From assembly GCA_032358165.1 (NCBI GenBank), contig JAALGY010000053.1, positions 2,480,001 to 2,544,000 of the forward strand: DNA of 64,000 nt. The letters run 5' to 3'. The translations under genes were made by a program, and so were the position numbers. Source of the stretch: Diplosphaera chodatii (lineage: Eukaryota; Chlorophyta; Trebouxiophyceae; Prasiolales; Stichococcaceae). How positions within the stretch are numbered: position 1 is the first letter of the stretch; every line of letters begins with the position of its first letter. The notes under the pieces were generated by a model, which worked only from the letters and a program-made list of their open reading frames with translations, had not been told where the DNA came from and ran no database searches. Below, piece by piece: positions 10,500-21,862 of the stretch.

Positions 10500-12152
10500 C
10501 TAGAACATGCCCGACAGCTGAGACTTGGCCAGCTTGCCCAGAACAGACGGCGGGATGTTGGTGCCGGTCACCTGCATGGAGGACAGCTCAGGGTGGGCAA
10601 CAACGGGCGGAGCGCAGGCACCGGCAACTGGGCGAGGTCAGGTGGCAGAACGCCAAGTTTGACACTCGTTACCTGGTGCGCCAGCGAGGACAGCATGTTG
10701 GTCTGCTGCTCGTCGCCGGTGTAGTCCTGGCCGGTCTGCTTCTTGAACGCGCTGAGCAGGCCGCCCATCTGCACACGGCATTGTACGGTGCGGTGGATAT
10801 TGTGCATCAACAAGAAGGGCATGGCTTGGCAACATCGGGTCCGCTCAGACCGCAGCAACCATTCGCAGTGCACAATCTCACCGCATTGCGGCCTGCTGCG
10901 GGCCGCCCATCCTGCAACAGCGAGCCACAGGCTTGTCTGCTAATGAACTCGCAGACTTCCGTAACGCCATGTGCGACAGGGAACAGGCCAGCAATGCCCA
11001 GATGCAGCATGTGCAGCGAGCTTCAGGAACGGCAGAGCGGCCAGGTCTACCAAGGCTGCGAGTGTTCTACTCACGACTGCACGACATGGTCGGGGTTGTT
11101 GGAGTCCATGTTCGGGTCCTGCTTGACCTTGGAGAACGCGCCGGCCAGGCCCTTGAGGTCTCCCATCTGGATGCCGTCCATCAGGTTGATGCCTGGACAG
11201 ACGACGGCGACACGTCAGCAGGTCACAGGTTGAACACCTGCCAGGGCACACCGTCAGCGCAGAGGATACAGCGCACGAGCTGTATCTCATGCGCCTGCAG
11301 TCTGAAAGTGCATGAACATCAACTGCGGTCGTTTGCAGCAGCTGCCACCCCGAGCGTGTGACATTCGACGTAACAGATGCGTGCTGGGTTTGCGTTGCGA
11401 GCGAGGGGCTCACCAGAGCCGCCCTTGCCCATGAGTCCCATGATGTCAGATGCCTGGACGCCGTCCGAGAAGTTGACACGGCCCTGGCCGCCTGGAATTA
11501 GCAGAACCAAAGCGTCTCGGCAGGGAAGGCGAAGCGTTTTCGAGTCAAGCGACTGGCAGCTGCTGACCGTCACTGTACGAGGATCAGGTGATAGGTCGTG
11601 CAACGTGCGCCCCGTCGTACCCTGTTGGGGCATGCCGCCGCCCATGCCGCCGCCCATCATGCCGCCGCCCATGCCACCCATGCCGCCCTGCTGTGGGTTG
11701 TTGAAGCCACCCTGGGGCATCTCACCGCCCATGCCCCCCTGCTGCATGCCGCCGCCCATGCCGCCCTGCTGCATGCCGCCGCCCATGCCTCCGCCCATGC
11801 CACCCTGCTGCGGGGCATAGCCGCCACCCTGCTGCTGGTCGTAGCCACCACCCTGCTGGCCGTACTCGCCGCCCTGCTGCTGGTTTCCCTGCAGCAGCAA
11901 TGTCGGGTAGTGGGCGGTGCCAGCTGTGGCGGATCTGCTATAAGCGCAATGCAGTTGCGGGTGCTTCGTATGCACACGGGTTCCCAAAGCACCTTATTCA
12001 TGTACTTCTCCGCCTGGTCCTTGATGAACTGCGCAGAAGACTGCACTTGTCAACCTCCTGCTTCACCAGGGATGAGCAATGCACACAACAGGGGTCTTGC
12101 TTCACAAGCACCCGTATCTTCGAACGCTTATGCACTGCCGACTCACGTCCAT
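10500..12152 (-). CDS. Gly/Gln/Met-rich low-complexity protein with a repeated C-terminal motif
   Basis: Seven exons (12147-12152, 11993-12040, 11621-11888, 11414-11491, 11083-11192, 10673-10768, 10500-10571) give 225 aa. The N terminus (MDSSAQFIKDQAEKYMNK) is one amphipathic helix. Exon 3 (about residues 19-107) is made of repeats such as QQGGMGGGMQQGGMGG, Met- and Gln-rich and prion-like. Exons 4 and 5 encode two related blocks, VNFSDGVQASDIMGLMGK and INLMDGIQMGDLKGLAGAF. Exon 6 is MGGLLSAFKKQTGQDYTGDE, and the chain ends in SQLSGMF. The start rests on a six-base coding first exon with a good GTGAGT donor, chosen because no in-frame ATG precedes the second exon. I do not recognise the family. 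No transmembrane or signal segment. Confidence 0.72.
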
Positions 12153-12726
12153 GATGCCCGATGTAGTTTGGTTGTAGGTATTTGCTTGCCTGCAGGCAAC
12201 GGACACTGGAGCTCAGATCATGCTTCCCATCAAATCTGCCGTGCAACTCCAGACGGAGAAGCATCTGCAGCTGTCCGCTGGATGGCGCCGCAACGCACAG
12301 CATCAGGGGCAGCGCACCTTAGAGACCTTGAGGCTGGCTGACGATCGATATCACAATTGCGCGTCGGCAAATGCAGAATGACTTCGCGGAGCCCAGGATG
12401 GGTGGCTTCCGCGCTACTTCCAGTGCGTCTGGCAGCTGCAGTGGCCATCTGCACATCTGGTGTCCTTCTTGAATTGCAAACCTGCAATGTTTGCTGCTTA
12501 CTGCAGCGTGACCCTGGCATCTAGTCCGGCAACCATGACATCCATCATGTGCTGAAGTTTCGCCAAACTTGCGCTCCACTGTTCTGCGACTTGACAGCTG
12601 TACTGCGAATGTTGGATGTGCAGCCCATGTGTAGGCTGCGCCATGCAGCTGTGAACAGCAGATCAACACCAGCAAGTGTCATTGATAACTAAGCAGTGGC
12701 GTGGGACCACTGCAGCGCACCGGATC
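12153..12726. promoter_or_regulatory. Divergent promoter region, Gly-rich gene and flavin reductase-like gene
   Basis: About 570 bp between divergent starts. No named element was seen. Confidence 0.35.
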
Positions 12727-13921
12727 ATGCACGATGCCGCTTGCTCCAGGGGAGCCCAGCGGCAGAGTCAGCTCAGATGCAAAGCAGGTGAGAACACCTT
12801 ATATCAAACCATTTCACGTGGATATGAGGCAGCAGCTTCTCAATTCCATTGGTGGTCGATCGCTACCTTTATCGTTCGCAATCGGCTGCAGGAGCAGCGG
12901 CGGGATTGGAACCGCCGCCCTACAGGCAGCTCAGCATGCCTGTGTACAGCCTCAGCACGCATCCAGCGGGTACAGTGTAATCCTGCTGCTGCAGAACAAC
13001 GACGTCCGCACGCTGCATGATGAGGACAGTGTGCAGGCGCATATCGAGTGACACTCATGGTCATGGGCACATCGGCCATGTGCTGCAGACGCCTCCTCCA
13101 GAGCAACGATGAACATCGTGACGTACGCGTCACCGGTGGCGCTGCAGCCGCCGATGTACGCAGTTGGCTTGTACAAGGGCACCCAATCGTGGGCAAATTG
13201 GCGAGCGCACAGCCGTGGGCTCCTGCAGGCAGGTGCAGCGGGTTGCTCGGTCAGGTCAAAACTGCAACGGGCTTCCTGACTGCTGTGGGTGATCGAACGG
13301 CACTCCAAGCCGCTCCCGGACAGCAATTTTGCAACCTGGTGACTTGCACAGCATGATGGTCTGAAGCTTGCCAGGCTTTGCCAGTCTTCATGGACCACCT
13401 TGCTTGTGAGCACTGATCTGATGGTGAGGCCTGCTCCACTGGCAGATCCTGCGGCGGCAGCACGCTGAGTTGGTGCAGCTGCTGGGGAAGTCGAGTGCAC
13501 GAGACATTGACAAGATGGCAGCCCTGGCGCAGATGGGGTTCCAGACGGTCGATCGACTTGGCTACAGCTCACTGGCAGGTGCCTGCCCACATCTGTGTGG
13601 ATCATGATCTGCACTGCTGGCACACAGCTTGCGCGAATAAGTTTGTGCTCACAAACTGTGTGATGTGCTGCAGACTGCGCTGGTGTTATGGAGCTGCAGC
13701 AGATGGGGGAGCTTGTGGATGCTGGTAAGTCTAGCGTCAGCTCCCAGTAGATGGTGTCACCATGCTTATCCTGGAAACTATTGCAGCGTGCCAGCAGGGG
13801 GCCCACTTGCTGCGCAGGCGATCATGAGGTTGCTCTGTGCAGCGTCAAACGCACAGAGAATGTGCAGGCGCAGGGCGACGTGCTATACACAGACTTGCTG
13901 AGGGAGCAAGGCTACATCTGA
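12727..13921 (+). CDS. Flavin reductase-like (FMN-binding split-barrel) protein
   Basis: Exons 13089-13228, 13446-13578, 13674-13724 and 13818-13921 are secure. A first exon at 12727-12787 is tentative but phase-compatible, giving 162 aa in total. The conserved run is MNIVTYASPVALQPPMYAVG, LYKGTQSWANWRAHSRGLLQ, HAELVQLLGKSSARDIDKMA, GYSSLADCAGVMELQQMGEL and DAGDHEVALCSVKRTENVQ, ending in LLREQGYI. These are the blocks of the COG1853-type flavin reductase-like fold, which binds FMN and usually reduces flavin with NAD(P)H. The true substrate cannot be told. The tentative N terminus is Arg/Ala/Gln-rich and could be a targeting peptide. The intron after 13228 requires a GC donor (CAG|GCAGGT) to keep phase 0 into the next exon. 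Confidence 0.85.
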
Positions 13922-14201
13922 TGGCCATTCAGTGGGAGGTTTCAACAATACGCCGAGCGGTCATTAGACAATATCAGAGAGGCAGTAAACCTGGGTGGCA
14001 TCCAATGACGGCTGCAAACTCAGCCTGAAAGGCCTTGAGCTGCTGCTGCTGTCGCGCCCTCAACTTCAGGCTTCAAGTGCTCTCTGTACCTTCAGTTTCC
14101 AGTCTCTACTGACTTCAGGCATTACTGGCTGCTCGCTGCAGCCGCAAGACTTCTCTACTGAGCGTTTGCACCTGCACAGCAAGAACCAGTAATAGAATGC
14201 A

Positions 14202-16529
14202 CTACACTTCATCATGTAGATGCCCGCCCTTCTTTGAGGACTGCACCTACCACCTACCACCGCACGCCGAGCAAGCCGCACACCTGTAGTTGCAGGCGCC
14301 CATTGATCGAGTGCGCTCGCACCAGCTCATCTCTGAGTCGCTCCATCTCCTGCTGCGGACCATGCACCTACAGCAGATGGTGTTCACGGTCGACCCTCAC
14401 GGTCACACCCCAAGGCATGTTGCGAGCTCTAATGATTCCCGCACATTCCCATGAGCTGCGCTGGTTTGGCATGCAGCTGTCTCACAAGCATGCATCAGGC
14501 AGCACCTGCTTGCTGACATCCCGTGGTGGGCGGCCCCGTCGTTTTGGCGGAGCGGGGTCGGCGCCAGCTGTGAACACCGCCGGCGCTGCTGCTGCTGCCG
14601 CCGCTGGCTCCGCAGCCGGACCTGCGTCGACTGGCAGCGACTCCGTCCTGCCGCTGCCGCCGATGCTGCCGCTGAAGCTGGTGCTGCTGAGCCGCTGGCC
14701 GTGGGCAACGCTGCTGCGGCCCTTTGCGGCCCGCCACCTGGTTGGAGCATGCTTTCGTGTGCCTTGTCGTGCCCACTGGTTTCGAGGGCCAACTTTGGCG
14801 TGTCCATACAGGGGCTTGGCAGCTGCAACACACCGCATCTGGCAGCACTGCATGGGGCAGCTTGCGTCCCAAACGGTCCCCTTGCCGTCACCTGTCTTCC
14901 TCGTCCTCTTTGTCACCAAACACGTCCATGGCCTCCAGCTCAGCAGACTCCATGGCCCGGGCGGTAGAGCGCCGAGAGCGCTTGGCGGGTCTGTCATCAT
15001 GGCTGTCGAAGCTCCTGCACATTGATAGCACCATGCTTCATCCTGTCAGTCTGCAGCAAGGTACTGCATGCCGCACCAACTAGTAGGTACTGCTATTGTA
15101 CACATGCGGTGCTGAACACCATCGGACATTTGGTCGCTCCACCTGCTGCTGAGCTGCCCGAAGTTCACGGATGACATGGTGCGCCGCACGTTGTTCCACA
15201 GGTCTGGGTCCTGCTCTGCTGCGTTTGGCAGCCTGTAATGGACAGCAGCCGTTGGGGTGCCGCTCTGCAAGGCGCCAAAGAGGTTCTTCCAAATGTACAT
15301 GACGGTACATTCAGGGGCTGCATACACTGTAGCTGTGACTACCTGCTGTAGCCTCCGGAATCGGGGCCGGCTGCAGCAGGTCGCCACTGTGCAAGACCCC
15401 GCGGCCGCCCAGGCTTCCGCTTCTGCGGCTGCGGCGCTGGCAGTGGATGCCCATCCGCATCCTGCCGGTACTGCCACTGCTGGTGCTGCTGCTGTCCTGA
15501 CGCGTCGCCGCTGCTGCCGCCGACAAAGCGCAGCGGCTGCAGCGTAAGGTATTGTGAAGCAGTCACATCAGGTAGTACTGATGGCTGCAATCTGCACAGC
15601 TCATAGCGTGCAGCAGTGCAGGCCTGCATATGACGCGTCCGATTGGCGGGACTGATGCACTTCATGTCATCAAGGTTGCCTGGCATCCACCCTCACACCC
15701 TTGCCCAGCAAGGGCACTGACACCTGTTGTTAGTGCTGTCTCATCGCACCTGCCCACGCTGCGGCGACGAGTCAAGCGCGCCGCTGAGCTGCGGCCCGCG
15801 CGCTGCCGTCGTCAGGTCAGCAGCACCAGCCTGCCCGCTGCGCCCTGGTGATTCCGGCACCTGCTGGCGGTCAGACCATGTAACCCTCACGACCTTGCAC
15901 ATCACAGTGCTGCACTAACAGCTGCAGACGGGCCAGCACCGCACGGTTCCTGGCAAACTAGTTCTGATGTGGTCAGCAACCTCGCTACCTGCTGGGGCTG
16001 CGCTGCGTCCTCCTCGTGCGGCAGGGGCTCCGCGAGGTCCAGTCCCCACTCCCGCGGGCTGAAGTTGCTGAGGCTGGCTGCGAGCTCGTCGTTGGCGCTC
16101 CTGTGTGCAGCTTCCGAACGAAGATGAGGTGCCCTGGGATTCTTTGCAGTGTTTAACCATCCTCATCATGTCCGCACTTGCCCCCAACCGTCTTTTAGGC
16201 AGAAGCTGATGGCAGCGGCACCAGGACGGTCTCTGGATCATCCAGCTCAGGGCATCAGATCGTAAAGCTATGGGAAACAGCTCAGTTGCAGGGGCAACAC
16301 ACGTCGAGCAGGTAACGTCATGCCTGCTGGCGAGCTGCGAGCCAAGAAGCGCAGAGACCGACGGCAGCATCGACGTCGAGGGGTGCCCGCTGGAGCCCAT
16401 GCTGCGCCTCTCCGCCGACGCCTGGCGGTGCTCAGCAGCCCTGGCGCCGTGCAGGACAGGGTTGCCCGGCGTGCCTGGTGATCCCAGTGCCGCCGCGAGC
16501 GACGCCACATCAGCGGTGAGCCAGTCCAT
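14202..16529 (-). CDS. Nuclear protein with two AT-hooks and C-terminal coiled coil
   Basis: Nine exons (16324-16529, 15989-16100, 15750-15860, 15343-15536, 15143-15232, 14892-15014, 14506-14686, 14284-14367, 14202-14246) give 381 aa with consistent phases. Exon 4 ends its Gln-rich segment with QKRKPGRPRG and exon 7 has PPKRRGRPPR, both canonical AT-hook cores (GRP flanked by basic residues) that bind the minor groove of AT-rich DNA. Exon 6 has AKRSRRS, a likely nuclear signal, then an acidic end (GDKEDEED). Exon 8 (QQEMERLRDELVRAH) is a short coiled coil. Exon 5 contains LPNAAEQDPDLWNNVRRTMS, which I cannot place. Probably a chromatin or transcription protein; the partner is unknown. The first intron fits a GC donor. 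Confidence 0.72.
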
Positions 16530-19500
16530 GGCGACCGGCTGCCGGCGGGCTCAGGCACCGTCATGCAGCTGATGCCTGGCACGTCTCAGCTTGGCGCCAT
16601 GTCGCCAGCTCACATGATGACGCTGCAGCTGCACATCGTAACGCGCGATTTTGACCTTTGTTGGCGTTGACCGTGATGATGGCGCCGAGCGGCAACCCTT
16701 TGATACACCAATGCCCAGCTCTGACAGTGACTGTATCGAAGCTTACATCCAAGGCCTGCTGCGACGCCAGGTCTCCGCCGTGTATCGCAACAGCGCGCGC
16801 ACAGGTGGAGAGATCAGATCGTCACGTGGGCCTTGACATCAGGCCCTGCTGGCACACTACATCGCACACCGGAGGTGCAGGTGCCCAGATCTGCTCTCGC
16901 TGGACCCGTGCGCACTTCCGGATGTGTAAGAGACCAGAACATGGCTCAGGTAGGGAGTTGACGGCACTTTGCGCAAGTTGAGACGCAACAGCGCTGACAG
17001 TGCACCAGCGTCCACTACACTCGGCACTACGTTGCGGTTTGCTGAGGCACTTCCTGTGGCGGTAAGGCCCAGCCCGCAGCACAGGAGCAGCCGATACAGC
17101 TTGAGCGTGCATATTTGCAGCGGGGACGGTCCTCCGGACTCCCAGCGCTGGCCCTGGCCGTGGATTGCCACGATGCAGGCGATCCTGCCAAGGTAAATCG
17201 CAGGTGCTTTTTGACAATGCTGCACAATTGTGCCGTTCACTCGTGTCTGGTAACGTCCGCGTCCACCGGCGAGTCGTGGCCCTCCGCCGCTGATTTGGTA
17301 CATACTGCAAAGGACAGTCCCTGCTGACACACCCTCATCAGCCAGGGAACATGCTGCCTTGTACCAGCATCTGCACATCACACGCAGCTTCTGGCTGCGC
17401 ACTGTTATAGCTGCTGTCAAAGGCTCTCAGCTGTCTGCTGGCAGCCTCGAAGCTGAGCACTGGCTTGGCACGTCGGTTGCATGCGCACATGCGCTGTGCA
17501 TGATGCATGACAACGCCGCTGCCAATCCGCAGAGTGCAGATCTGCATGTACATGCACCTACAGCCCATATATCAGACCAGTCATGTCTTCCTCAATGCAG
17601 GCAGCAGCACCGACTGCTGTGGTGCCACGTGGTCAGGCAGCATGCACAGGCATCAGCGGGGCATGTCTGATCTAGCCAAGCATCATCAGCATGCCGCAAG
17701 CTGCAGATGTGCGTGCTTTCGTTGCCGGGTGGGTCACACTGCCAGTGTAGCTCATCCAAAGGCAGCATGCTGCCGTACTTGGGTAGCTGACCAGCCACCC
17801 AAGTACAGCAGCAGGCATGCTGCCTTTGGGCGGAGCACCGCCGTGACAAGCCAATGCACTGTTCCGTACTGCCTGCAGCGGGAAGGTGCACCTGCTTGGC
17901 GAACGAGCCGTAAACTCCCGCGCTGAGTGCAGCCAGACACATCACAGATCGAAGAGTGCACCAGGGTATAAATGATTGATTTTATTTATGATCGGTTAGT
18001 TTTGTGCTGCAAGATCGCAATGCAGCAAGCGCGGCAGCATGCATAGATATGCTATGGGCCCACTGCACATCAGCCGTGCCAACCATACATTGCACACTTC
18101 ATGCAGCAGTGGAGCTTGCACCTTCAGCAGCATGTGCCTTGGCGGGTGGCGTGGCACTCAGAACAAGCAAGTGATGACGACCTTGATCTGGGGTGGCAGT
18201 CTTCAAGTGAGTGCCTTGACGCATGGTGCCTGCAAACTCTGACACCAGCTGGCTTGCTATGCTAGCACGTGTACACAAGCATGCTACTGCTCCACTCGCT
18301 TGCCATGCCATGATGTGTGCTACTGTATGTCGTGCGGCGGCAGCAGACATGCATGCTGTGGGCTCCGTGGTTGGATGCAGGCACTACTGTGCTACTTACA
18401 AGCTGCCTCCAGCCCCATTGGCCTGGCATGTGGGTAGTAACAGTGCAGTCGTCAAAGGTAGGTACGTGGCTGCCCTGATGCATACCACACCGCATGGTCT
18501 CATGCGATGCATGCCAGTACGTACGCATGTCGTGTATGATGACCTCTATCTTGCACACTGCCGCAGCAAGCAGTCAATGCAGTCCATGGGTGCTTGGCTC
18601 TGACAAGTGCCCTGCGATGTCGCCCGTCCAGGGAAGTGGCTGTCCTACGGCAGGAGTAGCCTAACATATGCCGCATCAAGCGAGAGGGGACCTTCCCGCG
18701 AAGGAAGCGCACAGTTGAGGTGCAGCACATGGCTGGAACAGCATGGTGACTGGATGATCGCTCAGTAATGAGCGAGGCATTGACAGCATGCATCTGCTGT
18801 TTGTTTTTGTCTGGAATCGGTCATGCGTGGTGCAGGCTGCCCAATGGTGCACAGCTGCCACACATGCAGCAATGGCATGCCGCCTAGCCACCCGTCATCA
18901 GGGCGCACCAGAGGCAGGCTGCAGGCATGCAGCCGGTCGCCCTGCATCTCCTTCCATGTAACAGGTGCAGTACGTCATAAAGCCGCCGTGTCGTGCCGTG
19001 TCCTGCGTGTGGCTACCGAGCATGGATGGTCCAGTGGTCAGACATGCCAAGTGGCACACTGATCAGAGGGCCCTTGAGCGTGCCAGGTCTAGCGTGTGCG
19101 TAGGGTCACAAAGCATTTGCGGCGCTCGTGAGCACATGCGGGAACGATACTGTGTGAACCGTTGATCTTCAGGAGCACAGGACGGAGGCAAGGTCATTCC
19201 GGCCGCAGCTGATGCCCACCGACAGCGATGCACGGCAAACATTCGGACAAGGCGTCAGCCGGAGCGGCGGCTGACTGCTGACACTCCGTGATCCAGGTGC
19301 GCGCGCTGTTTCTAGCTGCATAGGTGGTAGAGATCGACCCACTGCGGTGCTCACATCATGGAGATGGCCACCGGAACTGTAGTGCCGTGTTTGGCCATGT
19401 GCGTGGGACGTATGCGGCCAACACGGTCGAGGAGTGACGGGGAGTGCCTGCAGCTGGTAGCAGCCTGCAGCTGTGCAGGCTGTGAGTTGCTTCCCGGGTA

Positions 19501-20210
19501 GCATGTGTCCTGCGGGCCATCGCGTGGGCCCGATCTCGCAGCATCGGGTGCCCTCAGCCAGGGGACCTGAGTCGACGGCACTGCCGGCCGATCGCATGCC
19601 TGCACCCAATGTATCGTCGCGCGCGCGCAGCGCAATCATACGATCCTGTCTCTCAAGCGCCAGCACATGCGTGGTCGCTTCGGCTGCGAACCTGCGGCGG
19701 CCATGTTGTAGACCGCCAGTTTTACTAAGGCCAATCTCCGACGGGACAGCTGGGCTCCGCTGACCGTCCTTGACCTTCTCCCTCGGCACGAATGGGTTGA
19801 AACAGTGCCAATGTTTGCATAGTCTACGGTGTCGCAGCGTATTGCTGCCGCCGCGGCCTCGTCGGCCTGCTGTGGGGCTCCTTGCCACGTTTCGGCAGGT
19901 GTCCGATGATCTGCCCTGCGTACAGCAGGGCGGTCCGGCCCCTCTCGACGCGCCTTTCTGCAAATCAAGTGTTTGAGAGCGCTCCTCACTTCTGGCGAGC
20001 CCTGCGTCGTCGGTCGGACGGGGCTGGGGCTAGGAGATAGGGGCTAGGTAGCTGCGCCATCTGTGTCGCGGCAGCGGACCAGCCCACCCCTTTCCCACCA
20101 GGTTATTGATGAGTCGTATTCTACATCTGCACTGTACGCCGCTTGGCTGCCACGATCCGCAACTTGGCGCAGTGCAGAGGCGAGGCATCAGGAGGGGCTT
20201 GAGCCTGCAG
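16530..20210. other. Gene-poor stretch with no confident gene
   Basis: No recognisable protein was found on either strand. The longest open frame (19169-19963, minus) has the composition of a chance frame. Around 16651-16836 (plus) and 16857-17310 (minus) there are overlapping open frames with some exon-like composition, including a plus-strand run CIEAYIQGLLRRQVSAVYRN, but no joined model works. The upstream first exon of the membrane-protein gene at 20.2 kb may lie near its right end. Confidence 0.45.
17756..17829. repeat. Imperfect inverted repeat forming a long hairpin
   Basis: The arm at 17756-17770 is an exact reverse complement of 17815-17829 (15 bp). Inside it, gtacttgggt (17775-17784) pairs with acccaagtac (17797-17806), leaving a loop of about 12 nt that can pair further. 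The interior bulge is 4 nt against 8 nt. It lies in DNA with no gene on either strand. It could be a small-RNA precursor, a relic of a foldback element, or chance. Confidence 0.75.
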
Positions 20211-21862
20211 CCCGCCGCCGCTGCGCTGCCAGACGGAGATGCGGCCGGCGGCACCGGAGGTCTGCGGAGCGTCGTATGCCTTCCGTGACAGCGTGGTGAG
20301 AGACACAAGCTGTCGTCCTCTCTGTGGAGACTGTGCGTGTGCCCAATCACGCCGAATTCTTCACACTCTGAGAGCCGTCGCCCAAGCGCTCATGTCCGCA
20401 AACACCACTGCAGCGGAAGAGGCCAAGCCTCAGCTTTGACCCCGTGCTCTTGCTTCGCGCCCTGCAGGTGGAAGCAGCTTTCGTGGCGTTTCTGGGTCGC
20501 AGCAGCCGCAGGACGGCCGTCGTGGTCCGGATCGTGCTGCTCGCTGCCTGGGCGGTGCGCCTGGTCACATGGGCGCTGTCACCGCACGACACACCCAACC
20601 TCGGCGGGTCCCTGATCATCGTTGCCGCCATCTGCGCCTGCCTGGCAGTTGGTGGGTGCCTCACATCTCAAGGTCTCGTGTCATGTACTGAATATTGTCA
20701 AAAAGGAACATCAATAAAGCGCCCGCAAAAGGGTCTAAAAGTGCCTCGTCCAGCTGATGTTGACCATGCTGATGTCATGCCAGTAGCATATCTCGCAGCA
20801 GCCTCAAAGCTGACCATGCTCTCACATCTCTTGTTGTGCAGTACTGAAGACCATCATGCAGCTCGCAACAGACCAGCGGTTTGTTCTGCACGAATGGATC
20901 AAGTCCCGCAGCCACATCTGGTGCGGACGCCAATTGCCATCTCGTCCAAGTGACAGCTGAAAAGCAGTACTAACACTGCAATGCAGAGATCGACTTCAGG
21001 GCTTGCAGTCCTTATCGCTGCTGCTGGCAACCTCAGACGGCGCCGGAGCTTCTGCTGAGCTAGGCCCAATGCCTCGCAGGTACCTCACTCTCGCAATGGT
21101 GAAGCTCATTGGCCTGTCGCGCCTCGGCAAGCTGCAGCAGGCAGCGGCTGTGATGACGTTCTTCTTCAGCATCGTCGTGTGCTTCGACAGGTGGGGCACT
21201 GCTAGCTGCGCATCTCAAATACAGCAGCAGTTGATGTGGGTCATGGCAAGTGGGAAGTCTGGTCCTCCATATGGGCTTGTGGCTGACCCTGCACTTCCTG
21301 TTGGCAATCACAGGGTACGTATGCCAGTGGCGCTGCGATTGTATGGTCTGTCACTGGTCAGCTACACCATCACTCAGGTGCGTGGGGCTGAACAGCTGCT
21401 CTCGAGCAGCTCAAGCACATCTGTTGGATGCGTCTTGCTTCGCTGGCTGCCGTTCTGTGTGAATGATGCACGCCTACGATCTGCTTAGAGGACGCCAGGC
21501 ACTCTAGACACGAACCTTGCGAGTGCAGGCGGTGCAGTGGCTGGATCATCCAGCACAGCGGGATCTAGGCGCTGAGTGCTGGTGCCTGTGCAGCCTGCTG
21601 GCTGGGCAGGCCATGCTGCTGGCGCTGACGGCGGTCAGGGAGCTGCGAGGGCGGCTGGGCTTCCTGCAGGTGCGTGGGGTTCGGCCAAGTGAACCACATG
21701 GAGCACAGTGCTGCCATTGCATCCCGATCAGGTCACGTTGTGTCTGACACCAGCGGGATGTGCCTGCTGCAGCTGCACCCTTCGGAGCGCCGGCAGCCGC
21801 TGCCCCCGTTCTGGAAGGCGCTGTCTGGATGGGTACCAGCGCCGCAGCTACGGGGGCCATGA
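20211..21862 (+). CDS. Five-helix membrane protein, tandem copy 1 (first exon not found)
   Basis: Exons 20211-20295, 20468-20651, 20842-20920, 21080-21190, 21258-21318, 21529-21669 and 21773-21862 join in frame to a 249-residue partial protein. The phase at 20211 shows that a first exon lies upstream. Likely membrane spans are TAVVVRIVLLAAWAVRLVTW, GGSLIIVAAICACLAV, AAAVMTFFFSIVVCF, LHMGLWLTLHFLLAITGY and CLCSLLAGQAMLLALTAV. It aligns along its length with the gene at 23.3 kb: VEAAFVAFLGRSSR with MEAAFCAYLGRASS, and QRFVLHEWIKSRS with HRFVRHEMLKAQN. Most intron positions and phases also match. It ends soon after PPFWKALSGWVPAP and lacks the long disordered tail of the second copy. Family not recognised; no catalytic motif seen. 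Confidence 0.68.

Noticed and set aside
12952..13806. 284-codon minus-strand open frame
   Set aside because: It runs antisense to exons of the flavin reductase-like gene, which have clear family motifs.
16857..17420. 187-codon minus-strand frame with exon-like pieces
   Set aside because: No joinable donor/acceptor set gave a coherent protein, and the opposite strand is equally open.
19169..19963. 264-codon open frame on the minus strand
   Set aside because: No recognisable motif, mixed composition rich in Cys, Arg and Trp typical of chance frames in GC-rich DNA, and no splice partners. A similar-size frame at 12952-13806 is a shadow of the flavin reductase-like gene.
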